Positions 1 to 11,185 of a stretch of 64,000 nucleotides of DNA are shown here, one piece after another. The stretch's first letter is position 1, and each line of letters starts with the position of its first letter. The stretch spans positions 22,511,903 to 22,575,902 of the forward strand of contig NC_092688.1 in assembly GCF_964275005.1 (NCBI RefSeq), in the 5' to 3' direction. A program made the translations under genes and the position numbers. Under the pieces are notes generated by a model. That model was not told where the DNA came from, searched no databases, and was given only the letters and a program-made list of their open reading frames with translations. Origin of the DNA: Diadema setosum (lineage: Eukaryota > Echinodermata > Echinoidea > Diadematoida > Diadematidae).

Positions 1-644
1 GCTTAGCTGTCTTGAGGTGGTATAGACAGTTCATTATGGCGAATATTTGTTATTCAAAAGGTTCGTTAATGCGAAATGAAGTAAAGGTTCTTTATTCTGA
101 AGACTCGTCATTCTGGAGATTCGTTGAACCTTAACCCTATTCTAACTGGGGGGGGGGGTCAAATTGACCCCCCCCCCTCGACGTTTCGCGCCACGATTTC
201 ACAACGCGCAAAGCTTTTGCCGCGTCGTTTCACGACTTTTTTCATTGAAGTCTCCCGCATATTTTGAAACCAAATTTGCGACGTCCGGGTACACCGTTTT
301 GAAGTTACGGAATGTTTTGCATATATGCATGTCAACCAAAAAACAGCTCAAATTCATGATATCGTGTGCAAATCCAATGCAAATACATGTAGTGTTGTTT
401 GGTTAAATTGATATGAATTAGATAATTTCAACTTCTAACCATTGAAATTAATCAATTCTAGTGTAGATAAGCCCGAAAAAGTGCCTGCAACAAGTTTTGG
501 CAAAAAAATAGAAAACAAAAGGTTGAAAAAACAATGAAATACATAAGAAATTAACAAAACAGTGAAACACAAAAGAAATTAATTTCAATTGAGCTATTTT
601 TGTACACAAAAATTGTTTGATGTGTCTTGAGGAATTCTGAAACA
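1..644 (+). repeat. First copy of a ~644-bp direct duplication
   Basis: This block is repeated almost base for base at 1843-2488; the only differences I see are in the lengths of G and C runs. It consists of about 130 bp of the degenerate GGTTCG-type repeat followed by the left part of a TTAA-flanked element. Homology stops sharply at 644/2488, where this copy passes into sequence shared with 40350 onward. The near identity implies a recent local duplication or two very recent insertions. Confidence 0.85.
131..644 (+). mobile_element. Left part of a TTAA-flanked MITE (piggyBac-like target)
   Basis: The segment begins TTAACCCTATTCTAACTG, the same terminus as the fuller copies at 1973-3316 and 42948-43671. 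A G-run/GTCAAATTGAC/C-run hairpin lies just inside the end. The right terminus is absent, so this is a truncated copy. No transposase is encoded. The TTAA target points to mobilisation by a piggyBac-type transposase, which is inference. Confidence 0.75.
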
Positions 645-1600
645 GATTTTCACACCCTGAAGCTACTACGGTATATCAATCATAGGCCTTACGGGATTTC
701 TACTCTGCCGGTACTCGAAATTAGGCAAAGTACACAGTGTATATTTATTTCACATTTTGGATCAAAAGTGTAAACAAAAGAAGGGGAAAATGGAGGGAAA
801 ATAGGATGCAAGAAGTCTTGTGATGAATGCAATATTAAGAAGGGACCCAGTGCACGATGTCAGAACTACTTTGTGACGTCACAATTGTACAGAAACTGTT
901 TCACATAGTGACGGTAGAAGCAGTGCGCAATGTCAAAATTGCTTTGTGGCGTCACAATTGTTTTGTTTATTCAAAAATAATTCATTTGTCTTAAACCTAT
1001 GAACTAAACTTCTATTCAAATTACAAATTAACATATTAGTGTCTTTATGAGATGCAAGAACTGTAGAATCGTCTGCATACAAAATAAAACGACAGAACAA
1101 ACATTTACAATATCCCAGACATTTACAAAGGTTGTTAAAGAATTGCCTTGTGATGTCATAATTTTCTATTTGTTTTGGTTAAAAGTTGTTACATTTCATA
1201 CAAAGTTGCGCACAATTTTAGACTTAATTGCTTTGTGACATCATTTTGCAAATGATATACTTTTTGCAAATTAATGTCGTCATAGGAGTGATGTCATTTT
1301 ACTTCATGTAGTATCAAACATGCCAATATATGCTTTTCCTTGAGAGTTTCAGGTGAAAACTATTGGCAGAGGTGACTCCAAAAGAATTATTCACTACTGA
1401 GGGGCGCAGCCCCGAAGTGAATACATTTAGTTCTTAAGGAGGCACCAATGGCTATTTTTTTTTTTCTTCTCATTATTATTATTATTTTTTATTATTGTTA
1501 TTGTTATTATTATTACTATCATTATTATCATTTATATTACTGTTATTGTCATCATCACTATTATCATTATTATTACGGTACCCTTTTTCTTTTCATTTTG
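645..1600 (+). repeat. Distal 3' part of tandem-duplication unit copy 1
   Basis: Segments at about 655-700 and 1250-1600 match 40350-40745 closely, including the CATAGGCCTTACGG stretch and the GGGGCGCAGCCCCGAAGTGA stretch. Each ends in an ATT-rich microsatellite. The copy here carries about 550 bp (700-1250) not present in the other unit, containing repeated 'gtgacgtcacaattg'-type phrases. The homology marks the outer edge of the duplicated unit. No convincing gene is visible; the short ORFs look like chance. Confidence 0.7.
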
Positions 1601-1782
1601 TCCAGTTTGAAAAATGTGACTGTGGTATCAATCACATGTAAATTTAGGTAATAGCATCATCAGTCTTTGATCCTACGTGTGTTGTGCTGGTAACCGCTGA
1701 AATTGTGTTATTAACATGAGGTAGGACTCATACCAATAAAAACAGTCATGTCACAGTGTTTCCATTTTTCATTTCCTGCGAG

Positions 1783-1810
<28 letters not shown>
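1783..1810 (+). repeat. (AC)n microsatellite
   Basis: About 14 AC units in a row, immediately upstream of the second copy of the 644-bp duplication. Confidence 0.95.
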
Positions 1811-1814
<4 letters not shown>

Positions 1815-1842
1815 CGTCTCTCCTATGTGTATTGTAATGACA

Positions 1843-2488
1843 GCTTAGCTGTCTTGAGGTGGTATAGACAGTTCATTATGGCGAATATTTGTTATTCAAA
1901 AGGTTCGTTAATGCGAAATGAAGTAAAGGTTCTTTATTCTGAAGACTCGTCATTCTGGAGATTCGTTGAACCTTAACCCTATTCTAACTGGGGGGGGGGG
2001 GTCAAATTGACCCCCCCCCCCTCGACGTTTCGCGCCACGATTTCACAACGCGCAAAGCTTTTGCCGCGTCGTTTCACGACTTTTTTCATTGAAGTCTCCC
2101 GCATATTTTGAAACCAAATTTGCGACGTCCGGGTACACCGTTTTGAAGTTACGGAATGTTTTGCATATATGCATGTCAACCAAAAAACAGCTCAAATTCA
2201 TGATATCGTGTGCAAATCCAATGCAAATACATGTAGTGTTGTTTGGTTAAATTGATATGAATTAGATAATTTCAACTTCTAACCATTGAAATTAATCAAT
2301 TCTAGTGTAGATAAGCCCGAAAAAGTGCCTGCAACAAGTTTTGGCAAAAAAATAGAAAACAAAAGGTTGAAAAAACAATGAAATACATAAGAAATTAACA
2401 AAACAGTGAAACACAAAAGAAATTAATTTCAATTGAGCTATTTTTGTACACAAAAATTGTTTGATGTGTCTTGAGGAATTCTGAAACA
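1843..2488 (+). repeat. Second copy of the ~644-bp direct duplication
   Basis: Matches 1-644 with an offset of 1842 bp. Here the TTAA-flanked element continues to its right end at 3316, so this is the more complete copy of the two. Confidence 0.85.
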
Positions 2489-3316
2489 AAAATTTAGCAA
2501 TCCTCCAGTATTTTTAAAGGGAAGGCAAACCCAAAGAGCAATATGGATTGAGTAAAAGCATTAGCATTAGTAGAACACATCAGTGAAAATTTGAGAAAAA
2601 TCAGACTATCGATGCAAAAGTTATGAATTTTTTTATGTTTTGGTGTTGGGACCACTGGATGAGGAGACTACTAGAGGTTATGACATATTAGTGGACAACA
2701 ATAAAGAAAATATAAAAGGAATTTCACAAAAATTCCTTTTTCTACCAAAATGAAAGAGCTCTTGACTATTAATCACTTTCAGAAAGCAGGGGGAATAAAT
2801 GCTACCCCTCACATATGTCAGTATCAAGTTGATGGAATGTGTAATTTTCATGAAAAATGAATTTTTACTGATTTCCCTTTATATTTTCTTTACATTGTAG
2901 TCCACTCATACGTCATAACCTCTAGTAGTCTCCTTACCCAGCAGTTCCAACTCCAAAACTTTAAAAATTCATAACTTTTGCATCGATTGCCCGATTTTCC
3001 TCAAACTTTCACTGATGTGCTCTACTAATGTTACTGCTTTTACTCAATCCTCATTGTTCGTGGGGTTTACATTCCCTTTAATGGAGTTATAGGTGAAAAT
3101 ATGATTTCATGCACAAATTTGCATAATTTATTAAAAATAGAAAGGCAATATTTTTTTATTTTATGACGATGTAATCTTGTAGTTAACATCCAGCTCTATC
3201 TTCAGGCAAAATTTCGCGGCGATCGCGTGATCATCGGCCGAGATCTGAAGGGGGGGTCAAATTGACCCCCCTCAGTAAAAACTTGGTCTCAAATAGCTCA
3301 GTTAGAATAGGGTTAA
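1973..3316 (+). mobile_element. TTAA-flanked MITE with a nested second element
   Basis: The ends are TTAACCCTATTCTAACTG and its inverted match CAGTTAGAATAGGGTTAA, with TTAA at both borders. G-run/C-run hairpins around GTCAAATTGAC lie just inside each terminus. Relative to the 724-bp relative at 42948-43671 (opposite orientation) it is enlarged by a foldback element at 2514-3081. It encodes no transposase, so it is non-autonomous. The TTAA target resembles piggyBac; the superfamily is inferred. Confidence 0.85.
2514..3081 (+). mobile_element. Nested palindromic foldback MITE, TTAA target
   Basis: TTAA|AGGGAAGG at the left and CATTCCCT|TTAA at the right. The two halves are inverted repeats of about 230 bp that include the landmark 'cttttgcatcgat' region and 'gaggagactactagagg'. 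The relative at 42948-43671 lacks it and gives the empty site. Related foldbacks are seen at 29600-29945, 10065-10540 and 40755-41190. Confidence 0.8.
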
Positions 3317-4104
3317 ATGACATGAAGTCCCGAATAAGATTCGTTATTCAGAGGGTTCATTATATTCCTAGGGTTCGATATCTGACCTGAAAAGGAAGTG
3401 AGGTTTGTAATACCGAAGGTTCGGTGTAATGTACCCACCCTCTGTTCACTTTCGGATCCGATTGACCCCTGAATTAATGAACCTTTTGAATTAGAAACAT
3501 CACCCCATTTTATTATACCACATTTTTAGGCATTCGAACCTTCTGAACAATGAACCCTACATCGTTTTTAAGATTGTCGTTTTCCTTGGTTTTTCTTTTC
3601 CGTTTTCGGACTGACGAACCTATGTTTGCTTGTTTGTACACATGTCAATATTTTTCATCTGACAAGATGGCTAGATGGCTAATCTATAGCTGCATTACAT
3701 AGTTGGTCTTTAATGGGGTCCAATTTTGAATACTTGGGCGGACCCATTTCATTTTCAGACTATCGAATCCTCCGAAAAATGGACCTTGTTTCGTTTTCGG
3801 ATTTAAGAACCGTCTAAATAACAAACCTTTGGAATAACGGGACAAAATGTTCGGATGAACGAAAACTGTTCCATTTTTGGGCTGACGATCACCTTATGTA
3901 GACCCTATTATGAGGCCTATGGATTTACAGTACATATCTTTGGAGTAATGATTATCACCCTCTCCCAGGCGCCCGCTCAAATGCACCCTTCTAGGTGATA
4001 ACTCATTCTAACTCTATCTAAAAGGTTATCTCAAGGTTTGTTAATCTGAAAATGAAGTGAGCTTCCGTTGTTCAGGTTTGATATGCCAAAGGTTCGTTAC
4101 TCTG
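3317..4104 (+). repeat. Degenerate GGTTCG-type minisatellite
   Basis: This 790-bp geneless stretch is full of irregularly spaced variants of GGTTCGTTATTC, TTCGTTATTCAGAGGGTTC and their inverse (GAACCTT...). The same phrases fill 1-130, 1843-1972 and about 8945-8995, so one degenerate repeat tract appears to have been opened by the LTR element at 4105-8919. No coding potential is visible. Confidence 0.6.
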
Positions 4105-4260
4105 CGCCATTACGAGAAGAAAACACCGGACGATTCCAGGTACGGTTGTGGTGTAGATTTATTACCGCAGCCAAGACGCTTAACACGATTGCCCACCGGA
4201 GGGCGTTAACATTATAAACACCAATGATAATAACATTAACAACAAACAAACATGCTGGCG
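4105..4260 (-). repeat. 3' LTR of the short-LTR retrotransposon
   Basis: 156 bp, matching 8764-8919 base for base as far as read. It begins CGCCATTACG and ends GCTGGCG on the plus strand. Confidence 0.9.
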
Positions 4261-4263
4261 TGA

Positions 4264-4283
4264 CTACTTCTTTTCTCCTTTGC
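4264..4283 (-). other. Polypurine tract of the short-LTR element
   Basis: Read on the minus strand this is an A/G-rich run (AAAGGAGAAAAGAAG) ending just before the 3' LTR, the position expected for the plus-strand primer of an LTR element. Confidence 0.6.
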
Positions 4284-6965
4284 TTACAAAGCTCAATACA
4301 ATACTTCTCTCTGAAAATCCAATTCGGCATGTCAAACAAGATTCTAAGTAATTCTTGGCAACATGTCTACTACACTGTATAAACAACATCAGTTTATACC
4401 TCCAATAAAATGGAGCAAAATATCCTACTCAAACACAAAGAGAGGAAGCTTTATTTATAACATCAACTGACCCTTAACCTAATAAAATATCATCACAATT
4501 GAGTAACACTTATAACGCATCATCTCTTTTGGCACTGTCAGCTTTATGTTACACATCAACTATCAAAGTCTGTCAAACTGCTAAGCAAGTCAAAAACCAG
4601 CTTGTAACAACGAAAAAAAGGAACCTATATACATACATAAGTCATAACATTCCCAAACAGGTATTACGAAAGGTCAAACAACAAATAACTTACATATCTA
4701 CTTATCCTGCAAATATGCAAACATTACAATACTTTTATGCCCTTTTACATAACACATGAGCACTAAGATAAATCATAATAAATTTGTAACAATCACTTCA
4801 AACTCTATTAAACTTTTGTATCAAAATTAAACAACTGTATCACACCATCATTTAACATACAAGTACATACCATCTTCACCACCTTCTCTCTTCAATTCCT
4901 TTATGAGAGTGTGAGATAATCGAGACAAAAAAAAAACATAACTACCGCCAGAAGATGTGTTCTTCCATCCCTATAAAAATATCTATCTAACGCTTTAAAT
5001 CATAGTACGTAGAGACTAAAATCTCCATTGACACACATGTACACTAGTGAAATCAAACACAGTATACTTAAAATCCACCATCTTGTAGTTTACAAAAATA
5101 AACATGATACACGTATGCATGGAAAGAATACACGAAGCTATGACATATGCATGCACTTCATATTACCCATAATACACATCAAAATCACTTCATTAAGCAA
5201 TTATACACAGACAGCTCCCTGCATAAATGATACAATACTTATGCATATAAAAAATTTGCAATAACTACTTTATACTTCTATTACAGCATGGTATACTGTT
5301 AATAAAAACACAGAGTCACACGTGGGAATGCTGGACAAGCATAAACACAGGGTCTATAACTATACTCATATCAAACCAAATAATGGGTGACTTTAGCAAA
5401 CTGTAACATAAGGATTGTTTTAAAAACCAAACCTAAAAATCTACACTCAAACAGTGACTTACTTGACTGTTGCATAGATATTATCTTCAAAATTAGGCAT
5501 ATAACATTTGGAATACAATTACATGTAATATCAAACACAGAGCATATTTATGTAACAAGTGCTGCCCAGATCACTTCTTTCTGTTCACTGCAAATTGTAA
5601 ACTAGAAGCACTCGCAATCGAGCACATGTATCCCCCGAACCCATCTCCCATACTCCATCTGGATTACTTTGTAGGCCACAATTTTGTACATGGCAACTAT
5701 TGCAGGATACAATAAAATCCAAATAGATGTAGGTGTATAAATTTGACTAAAATACATGTACATAAAAATTTTTTTTAAAGATCAGTCAAAAAACAAGGTA
5801 GGGTCGCACACACAAGCGGACCCTGTAGAATTTACCTTTTCATGTATAAAAACAGAACAAACGAAGGTGCCACCACCAAAAAAAAATGAGCATCTTCATT
5901 TCACTATAAAGCACCTTTTTACCAAATTTGAAAAAAAAAACTTATAAAAAATGTGGCTGATAGAGCACACACAAGAAATAAGCATTGGCATCCAAAGTTG
6001 GAACACTGAGGGCGCCATTACCACAAACTGTTGTGTCCTTCATGTGGAATGATCACCCATACTTCTCCCTAGCAAGTCTGAATGAAATCTGTTGGGTAAT
6101 AATCAAGTTACAGCAACAGAAGAGGCAATAATAAATCATAATATACACAATACTTTATCGACAAGAGGTATAAAACCTGTATAATCTGAAACTAAAACAA
6201 GTATTATACAGATCTTGCAGATCAAAATAATTATAAAGATCTGCATAAAACCTATGTAAAAAAATCCCATATGAGGAATCACTCAGATCTCAAATTTGAA
6301 CAGAAAGTACAAATACCCGAATGAGGGTAAAGTGTAAGAAGTATAAAAACAGATTTGGTTTCCCATCCAAAACAGAGAAATGAAATTGGCTTTACCCAAT
6401 GATGTAAAACCACACATCGTATAAAAGATAGAGAACCCTCTAAGAACACAACACACTTACATATTATGTACAAAGAGGACAGAGTCCAAAGGCTTGAGTA
6501 TGACAGGGACAAACTTGCATTGCAGCAAATGAAAGCGATCATAACACACGAGTACACCAACTACATTGGTGAAAAGCAAATAATAAGCTGAGGACATTAC
6601 TGATAAACAGCAGTACAGTACAATTGTATCTATTCTCTCTCTTGTCTTTGTTTGTTTGGTTTTTTTTTTATGAAAACACAAAAATAATCAGGAAGACGTG
6701 TATCTATAAAAAGGGGGTACACCTGGTACAAATACTGACAACTGAAACATTACATTTACTTTCTGATGAAAAAACAAACAAACCAACAACCGTAAATGTT
6801 TAGAAAGAATGAAATACAATCGTACATGTATACCCGATAAAAAGGCATGTTAAACATCTTATTCATCTGTACATAAAAACACAAAAGAATGAGTTACTGC
6901 ATGATTAACATGTCCATCAAAGTCTATTGTCTATACTCAATATACACAAAGCAAAATGGGCCACA

Positions 6966-8597
6966 CTATCCAGGTGCATAGGCAGCACAGATAGAAGAGG
7001 GGCATGACTTGGGGTAGGGAGTCATCAGGGTGTGGGCCAAAGAAGCCGCATGGAGCATGTAGGACATCAGTGGGCTGCTGGCATCAGGGGGGCGCGAATG
7101 GGAACAGGAAAGGAGCAACAAACTCATCCAGAGGGAAGGAGCTTGTACTGCCCGTAAGGGGATGGTGGACGGTGGCCGGCTGGAACCATCAGGGGGATGG
7201 TTGTCATCATACGCAAGGTAGGGGGCAGGAGCAGAAAGGGCAGGGACTGGCTGTACCAAAACTTGGCTAGTGACGAGAGGACAATGCTCGAGAACATCAT
7301 CAGGCCACGGCTGGGGAGGCGTATCCCACCCCATGGGTGACATGTGGTGCACATCAGTCGAGCTGTCAGGAGGGAAACTGCTGGTGCTGGTACACAAAGG
7401 ATATAGCAATACAGGACCAAGATGGGCATCAGAGGTATCCCGTACAGTGGTCAGGGAGCAGACATCACCATTGTGACAGGAAGTGCTAGGGACAACATTG
7501 AAGGGCACCCTTAGCTTGGGGTCAGGTGCACCCATGCGGGCACTACCGGGGTATTGCATCGCTGTTGGGAGACCAACGTCCATGGCTTCAGCCTCAGGGG
7601 GTGGACCATGTGCATGGGCAGGGCCTTCTCTGTCTTGGGGAGTCTGTGCGATGTCTATCATGACAGCAGATGGCGATGGGGTGCCAGAGCATGGGATTGA
7701 TGAGGTGTGCGTTGGCAAGGCTGGGCACGTAGCAGCCAAGGGTGGAGGGTCATTCACGCCTTCCAGCTGGGAGCCGGACGGGGATGTAGTAGTAGGGCAA
7801 TGAGGATCACAATTGACAGGATGGTGACAGTCATCAGAGCTAAGTCCATACTCAAGGTGGTGTTCCTGCTCTGTATGTAGAAGTCCAGCATGGGCGGCAG
7901 GCAAACGCTTGGTGCAAGAGCTAGACTCACACTGAGCTAAAAGCTGAAGGTGACTGGAATCAGGCGTGCTGTCAGCTGCTTTGCAAACAGGTTGATGCTG
8001 GTTATCATAGTCACTTGCATGAATAGGCTGACAGGAAGGAGGATAATCACAATGCCAATTGTATGTGAACACAGAGTCATCGCTGAATGTGACTTCATGC
8101 TTTGAGGGGCGCACTGAGATGTCGTTTGTTTCCATGAAGGGGGCGCCGCCAATTATGTCCTTATCTGTGTTGTCATCACTCACGACGATGGCATCAAACA
8201 ACATCTGTAAGCCATTACAATAAATAGAGAAGCAGGTCAGGCCTACTATCTTTGTCAGCATGAGACTATCAGGCAGCTTGAGACTATCTCCAATAGACCA
8301 GTAATCATGAATTAAGTGATCATCATATCCATATGAATCAACCACAATATCCAACTCCAACTTCTCTGCCATTGACACTCTGATGATGTTCAGTGGTGTA
8401 CCACTTCTCAAGTGGACGTCGACCTCCACGGGAGGGTAGAGACCAACAGTTCCGGGGAAGTAGGGGGTTGTGCACGATGTGTCAGCTGCCGTGGTTCCGA
8501 CAGTAGTCACGGGGCACCGATGTGTCGGTGCGGGTGCGGGTGCCTTGGACTTGGCCGCTGCGGCGCATCGCTGCGTTGATGCATCACACATTTTCAA
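6966..8597 (-). CDS. Retropepsin-like ORF of the short-LTR element
   Basis: A 543-residue open frame, the only long ORF of the element, starting about 170 bp inside the 5' LTR. Residues about 55-180 resemble the aspartic protease region of invertebrate Ty3-like elements, most clearly the GGAPFMETNDISVRPSKHEV stretch near residues 150-170. The remainder is rich in Pro, Ser, His and Cys and looks unstructured. No gag zinc knuckle, reverse transcriptase or integrase is recognised. Treated as a fossil part, not a host gene; assignment rests on motif recognition only. Confidence 0.55.
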   Translation of the reverse strand: MKMCDASTQRCAAAAKSKAPAPAPTHRCPVTTVGTTAADTSCTTPYFPGTVGLYPPVEVDVHLRSGTPLNIIRVSMAEKLELDIVVDSYGYDDHLIHDYWSIGDSLKLPDSLMLTKIVGLTCFSIYCNGLQMLFDAIVVSDDNTDKDIIGGAPFMETNDISVRPSKHEVTFSDDSVFTYNWHCDYPPSCQPIHASDYDNQHQPVCKAADSTPDSSHLQLLAQCESSSCTKRLPAAHAGLLHTEQEHHLEYGLSSDDCHHPVNCDPHCPTTTSPSGSQLEGVNDPPPLAATCPALPTHTSSIPCSGTPSPSAVMIDIAQTPQDREGPAHAHGPPPEAEAMDVGLPTAMQYPGSARMGAPDPKLRVPFNVVPSTSCHNGDVCSLTTVRDTSDAHLGPVLLYPLCTSTSSFPPDSSTDVHHMSPMGWDTPPQPWPDDVLEHCPLVTSQVLVQPVPALSAPAPYLAYDDNHPPDGSSRPPSTIPLRAVQAPSLWMSLLLLSCSHSRPPDASSPLMSYMLHAASLAHTLMTPYPKSCPSSICAAYAPG

Positions 8598-8740
8598 TGT
8601 GTATGTATGGGACTACACACACAAAGGTGAAATCAGTACCTGGAACTATCACAGCGCTTTTGCTGAACGTCCGGCCCCTTTTATGTCGAGCGAGATCTCT
8701 CCCCGTTCGGATTCCTGTGGACGTTAAATCGGGCCTAAGA

Positions 8741-8763
8741 TTCGGATCCCACCGCTGCCACCA
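8741..8763 (-). other. Primer binding site, tRNA-Leu type
   Basis: On the minus strand the bases after the 5' LTR read TGGTGGCAGCGGTGGGAT followed by CCGAA. This is the complement of the 3' end of animal tRNA-Leu (CCCACCGCTGCCA plus CCA) with one mismatch over 23 bases. It fixes both the LTR boundary and the orientation of the element. Confidence 0.85.
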
Positions 8764-8919
8764 CGCCATTACGAGAAGAAAACACCGGACGATTCCAGGT
8801 ACGGTTGTGGTGTAGATTTATTACCGCAGCCAAGACGCTTAACACGATTGCCCACCGGAGGGCGTTAACATTATAAACACCAATGATAATAACATTAACA
8901 ACAAACAAACATGCTGGCG
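8764..8919 (-). repeat. 5' LTR of the short-LTR retrotransposon
   Basis: 156 bp, identical by eye to 4105-4260 and followed on the minus strand by the primer binding site. Confidence 0.9.
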
Positions 8920-10060
8920 CTGAGGTTGAACTAGGACCCATGCGCCTTTCTTTACTTTCACACTCGCGAACCTTACTTCATTTCAGGACTTTTAAAAAAA
9001 ATAATTAAAAAAAAAAAATTTAATAAAAGTCGGAATAATGAACTGAAACCAACCAAGGAGGTTTGGGAAATGGAGTAACACCAGTCTCATTCCCTTTGAT
9101 CCCAAGTTTCATGCCGTCACTCAGAAATATTTGAAGTATGTGCTAAACTGGAGCTGTCTCACAGATGGGAAGACAATTGATTCATGTGGCATTGTATCAT
9201 CACCCCTCACTCTCAAAGGAAGATATGTCATTATGATTGTAATTGCTTTTCACCATCCCTTCTTAGAAAACAAGTACATTAATAGTACAGGCATGGGAAT
9301 GTGCAAACAAAAAATGTACAAACATTGATGAAATGAAAATCAAAATTACTTGTTTTTACATAACTTTACACTAGTCTAACATCTAACTGAATAAAGAACT
9401 ATACTCGAAAATTATACCATTATCAGTTTCATTTGTCGGAAGCGATCAGAAAGATGACAAAATCGGCTTTGTAGTGAGAGTACAGTTTCAAATATTTTCA
9501 TGACATACAGCTCAGGTTTACATTTTTGCACATAATCTTGGATGGTATTTACTTTTGTTTCATATGCTTTATCAGTAAGAGAACATTCATTCTATTTGAC
9601 AAATAAACAAGCAGAATATAGACGATATGTTAGAGTTTAAAATGAATCTTCAGATTGCTCAAAAAGACGGCGGCATGAACCCTGATCATCAAAGGCACAA
9701 GTGCACCTGTGGAATTCTTTTATGCATCAATAGAAAAATGGCAGCTGTTTGAATAATTACAGCCAGTTGGAGTTCCATCTCTTAAACCTCCTTGAACATC
9801 TGAGCAATGTTCCGGCCTTAAAGGGATCTCCAAAGCAAGAAAAGCTTGTCAACAAAAAAAGGGGGAGGCTCAGAAATTGTGGCAGTCCTGAGAGGGGAGT
9901 GTATTCAAAAGGATTGAGAGAACGAGCATGTTTTTTGGTGTTATTTTGCCCAAAGTTTGTATGTATAATTCCTCAATGCGATATATACATATATATAAAG
10001 AATGTACAATGTAGTATAATAGAGAAAGTGTTATAATGCGAAGAATATTTTAATTATAAA
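8920..10060. other. Geneless stretch right of the LTR element
   Basis: The first 80 bp contain GGTTCG-type repeat fragments (CGCGAACCTTACTTCATTTC). The rest is AT-rich single-copy-looking DNA with no homologue in the other duplication unit. ORFs of 65 and 95 codons are present but show no recognisable motif. Confidence 0.5.
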
Positions 10061-11185
10061 AGAGTTCCAGTAGCCCGAAGATTACAAATGTTGTACCACT
10101 AGAAAGGGGAATTTCCCCCAAATATGCACGAGGATTGGGTAAATGAAGCACGTATGTTTGCTAGTATAGCACAACAGTAAAGTTTGAGGAAAAACAGATA
10201 ATCAGTTTAAAAGTTAAGAATTAAAATAAAGTTTCATTTACACCGCTTTACATCGCTGCATGAATGGACTACAACAATTCGTGACATCACTGCAGAACAA
10301 CGGTGTAAAGAAAATATAACAAGAATTTGACAAAATGCAATTCTTCTATCATAATGGAGAAGAAACTGACATTACCTCTTTCTGAAAGTAGGAAAGTGAT
10401 ATCATCAGTAACAAGTCACAGGAATGTGTACTTTTCATTAAAAAACTAATAATTTTGTTGAATTATCTTCAAAATTTCATAATACATGTACATGTATATT
10501 TCATTGGTCTGCCGTGACATCAAGATATGAAGTAGTCTGACATCCATAATGACTGATTGATATACCATGACTATGATGTAAACTGCTTGTAAGCATTTAT
10601 TAATTTGATGCTAAGAATTGATATTTTTCTTCTGTTTGATTTCAAACACACAAAATTCATCTCGAAGATTTGTGTTTACCATGCAGGGTAAATAGAGATA
10701 TTGTGAGGTGTTGGCAATCATCTTTCCATCTGGTATACTTGGTGTCATAGTTGAGAACACATAGTTCATTAATTTTCATTGTGAAAAGTTTACAATATTT
10801 GAAAACTGTTCACTTTTGTTCAATTTTACTGAAAGGCCAATGTGGCGTTGGTTGATTTCACTTTCTCAATCAAAACCAATGTGGTCGTGGATTGGAGCTT
10901 CATCCAACATATCCCTTTGAATAATAAAAAAAAAAGAAATCTTTTTCTTCTTTTTTTTTTTAATTTGCAAATGAATTATAAAAAAGGTGGTAATTCAACC
11001 CTCATACAATTCATATAAGAGTATATAATGTCTTGTACTAGTATCCATTGACTTTTTGTGAATCTATGTTCAGGTCAACATTAGTGAATGTTGCTATACG
11101 ATAAAAATTAACATTTACCATTCAATAATAGATTTACATATTGTATGAACTGTGAGGAAATGAAGTCATTACCACTAGAATTGTA

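Larger units (their letters stand above)
4105..8919 (-). mobile_element. LTR retrotransposon with 156-bp LTRs (non-autonomous fossil)
   Basis: Direct repeats of 156 bp at 4105-4260 and 8764-8919 look identical by eye and end in the inverted motif CGCCA/TGGCG. On the minus strand the 5' LTR is at 8919-8764, followed directly by a tRNA-Leu-type primer binding site. A purine-rich tract precedes the 3' LTR. One long ORF (8597-6966) holds a retropepsin-like region; the other 2.7 kb shows no recognisable pol. The LTR identity implies a young insertion. It looks broken or non-autonomous, most likely of a Ty3-like family given the protease motif. A clean target-site duplication is not visible. Confidence 0.8.

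Noticed and set aside
7004-7803. Several plus-strand ORFs of 68-106 codons
   Set aside because: They lie antisense to the 543-residue ORF of the short-LTR element and have no recognisable motif.
4105-8919. The 156-bp repeats as terminal repeats of a DNA transposon
   Set aside because: The repeats are direct, not inverted, and are bordered internally by a tRNA-Leu primer site and a purine tract, which fits an LTR element.
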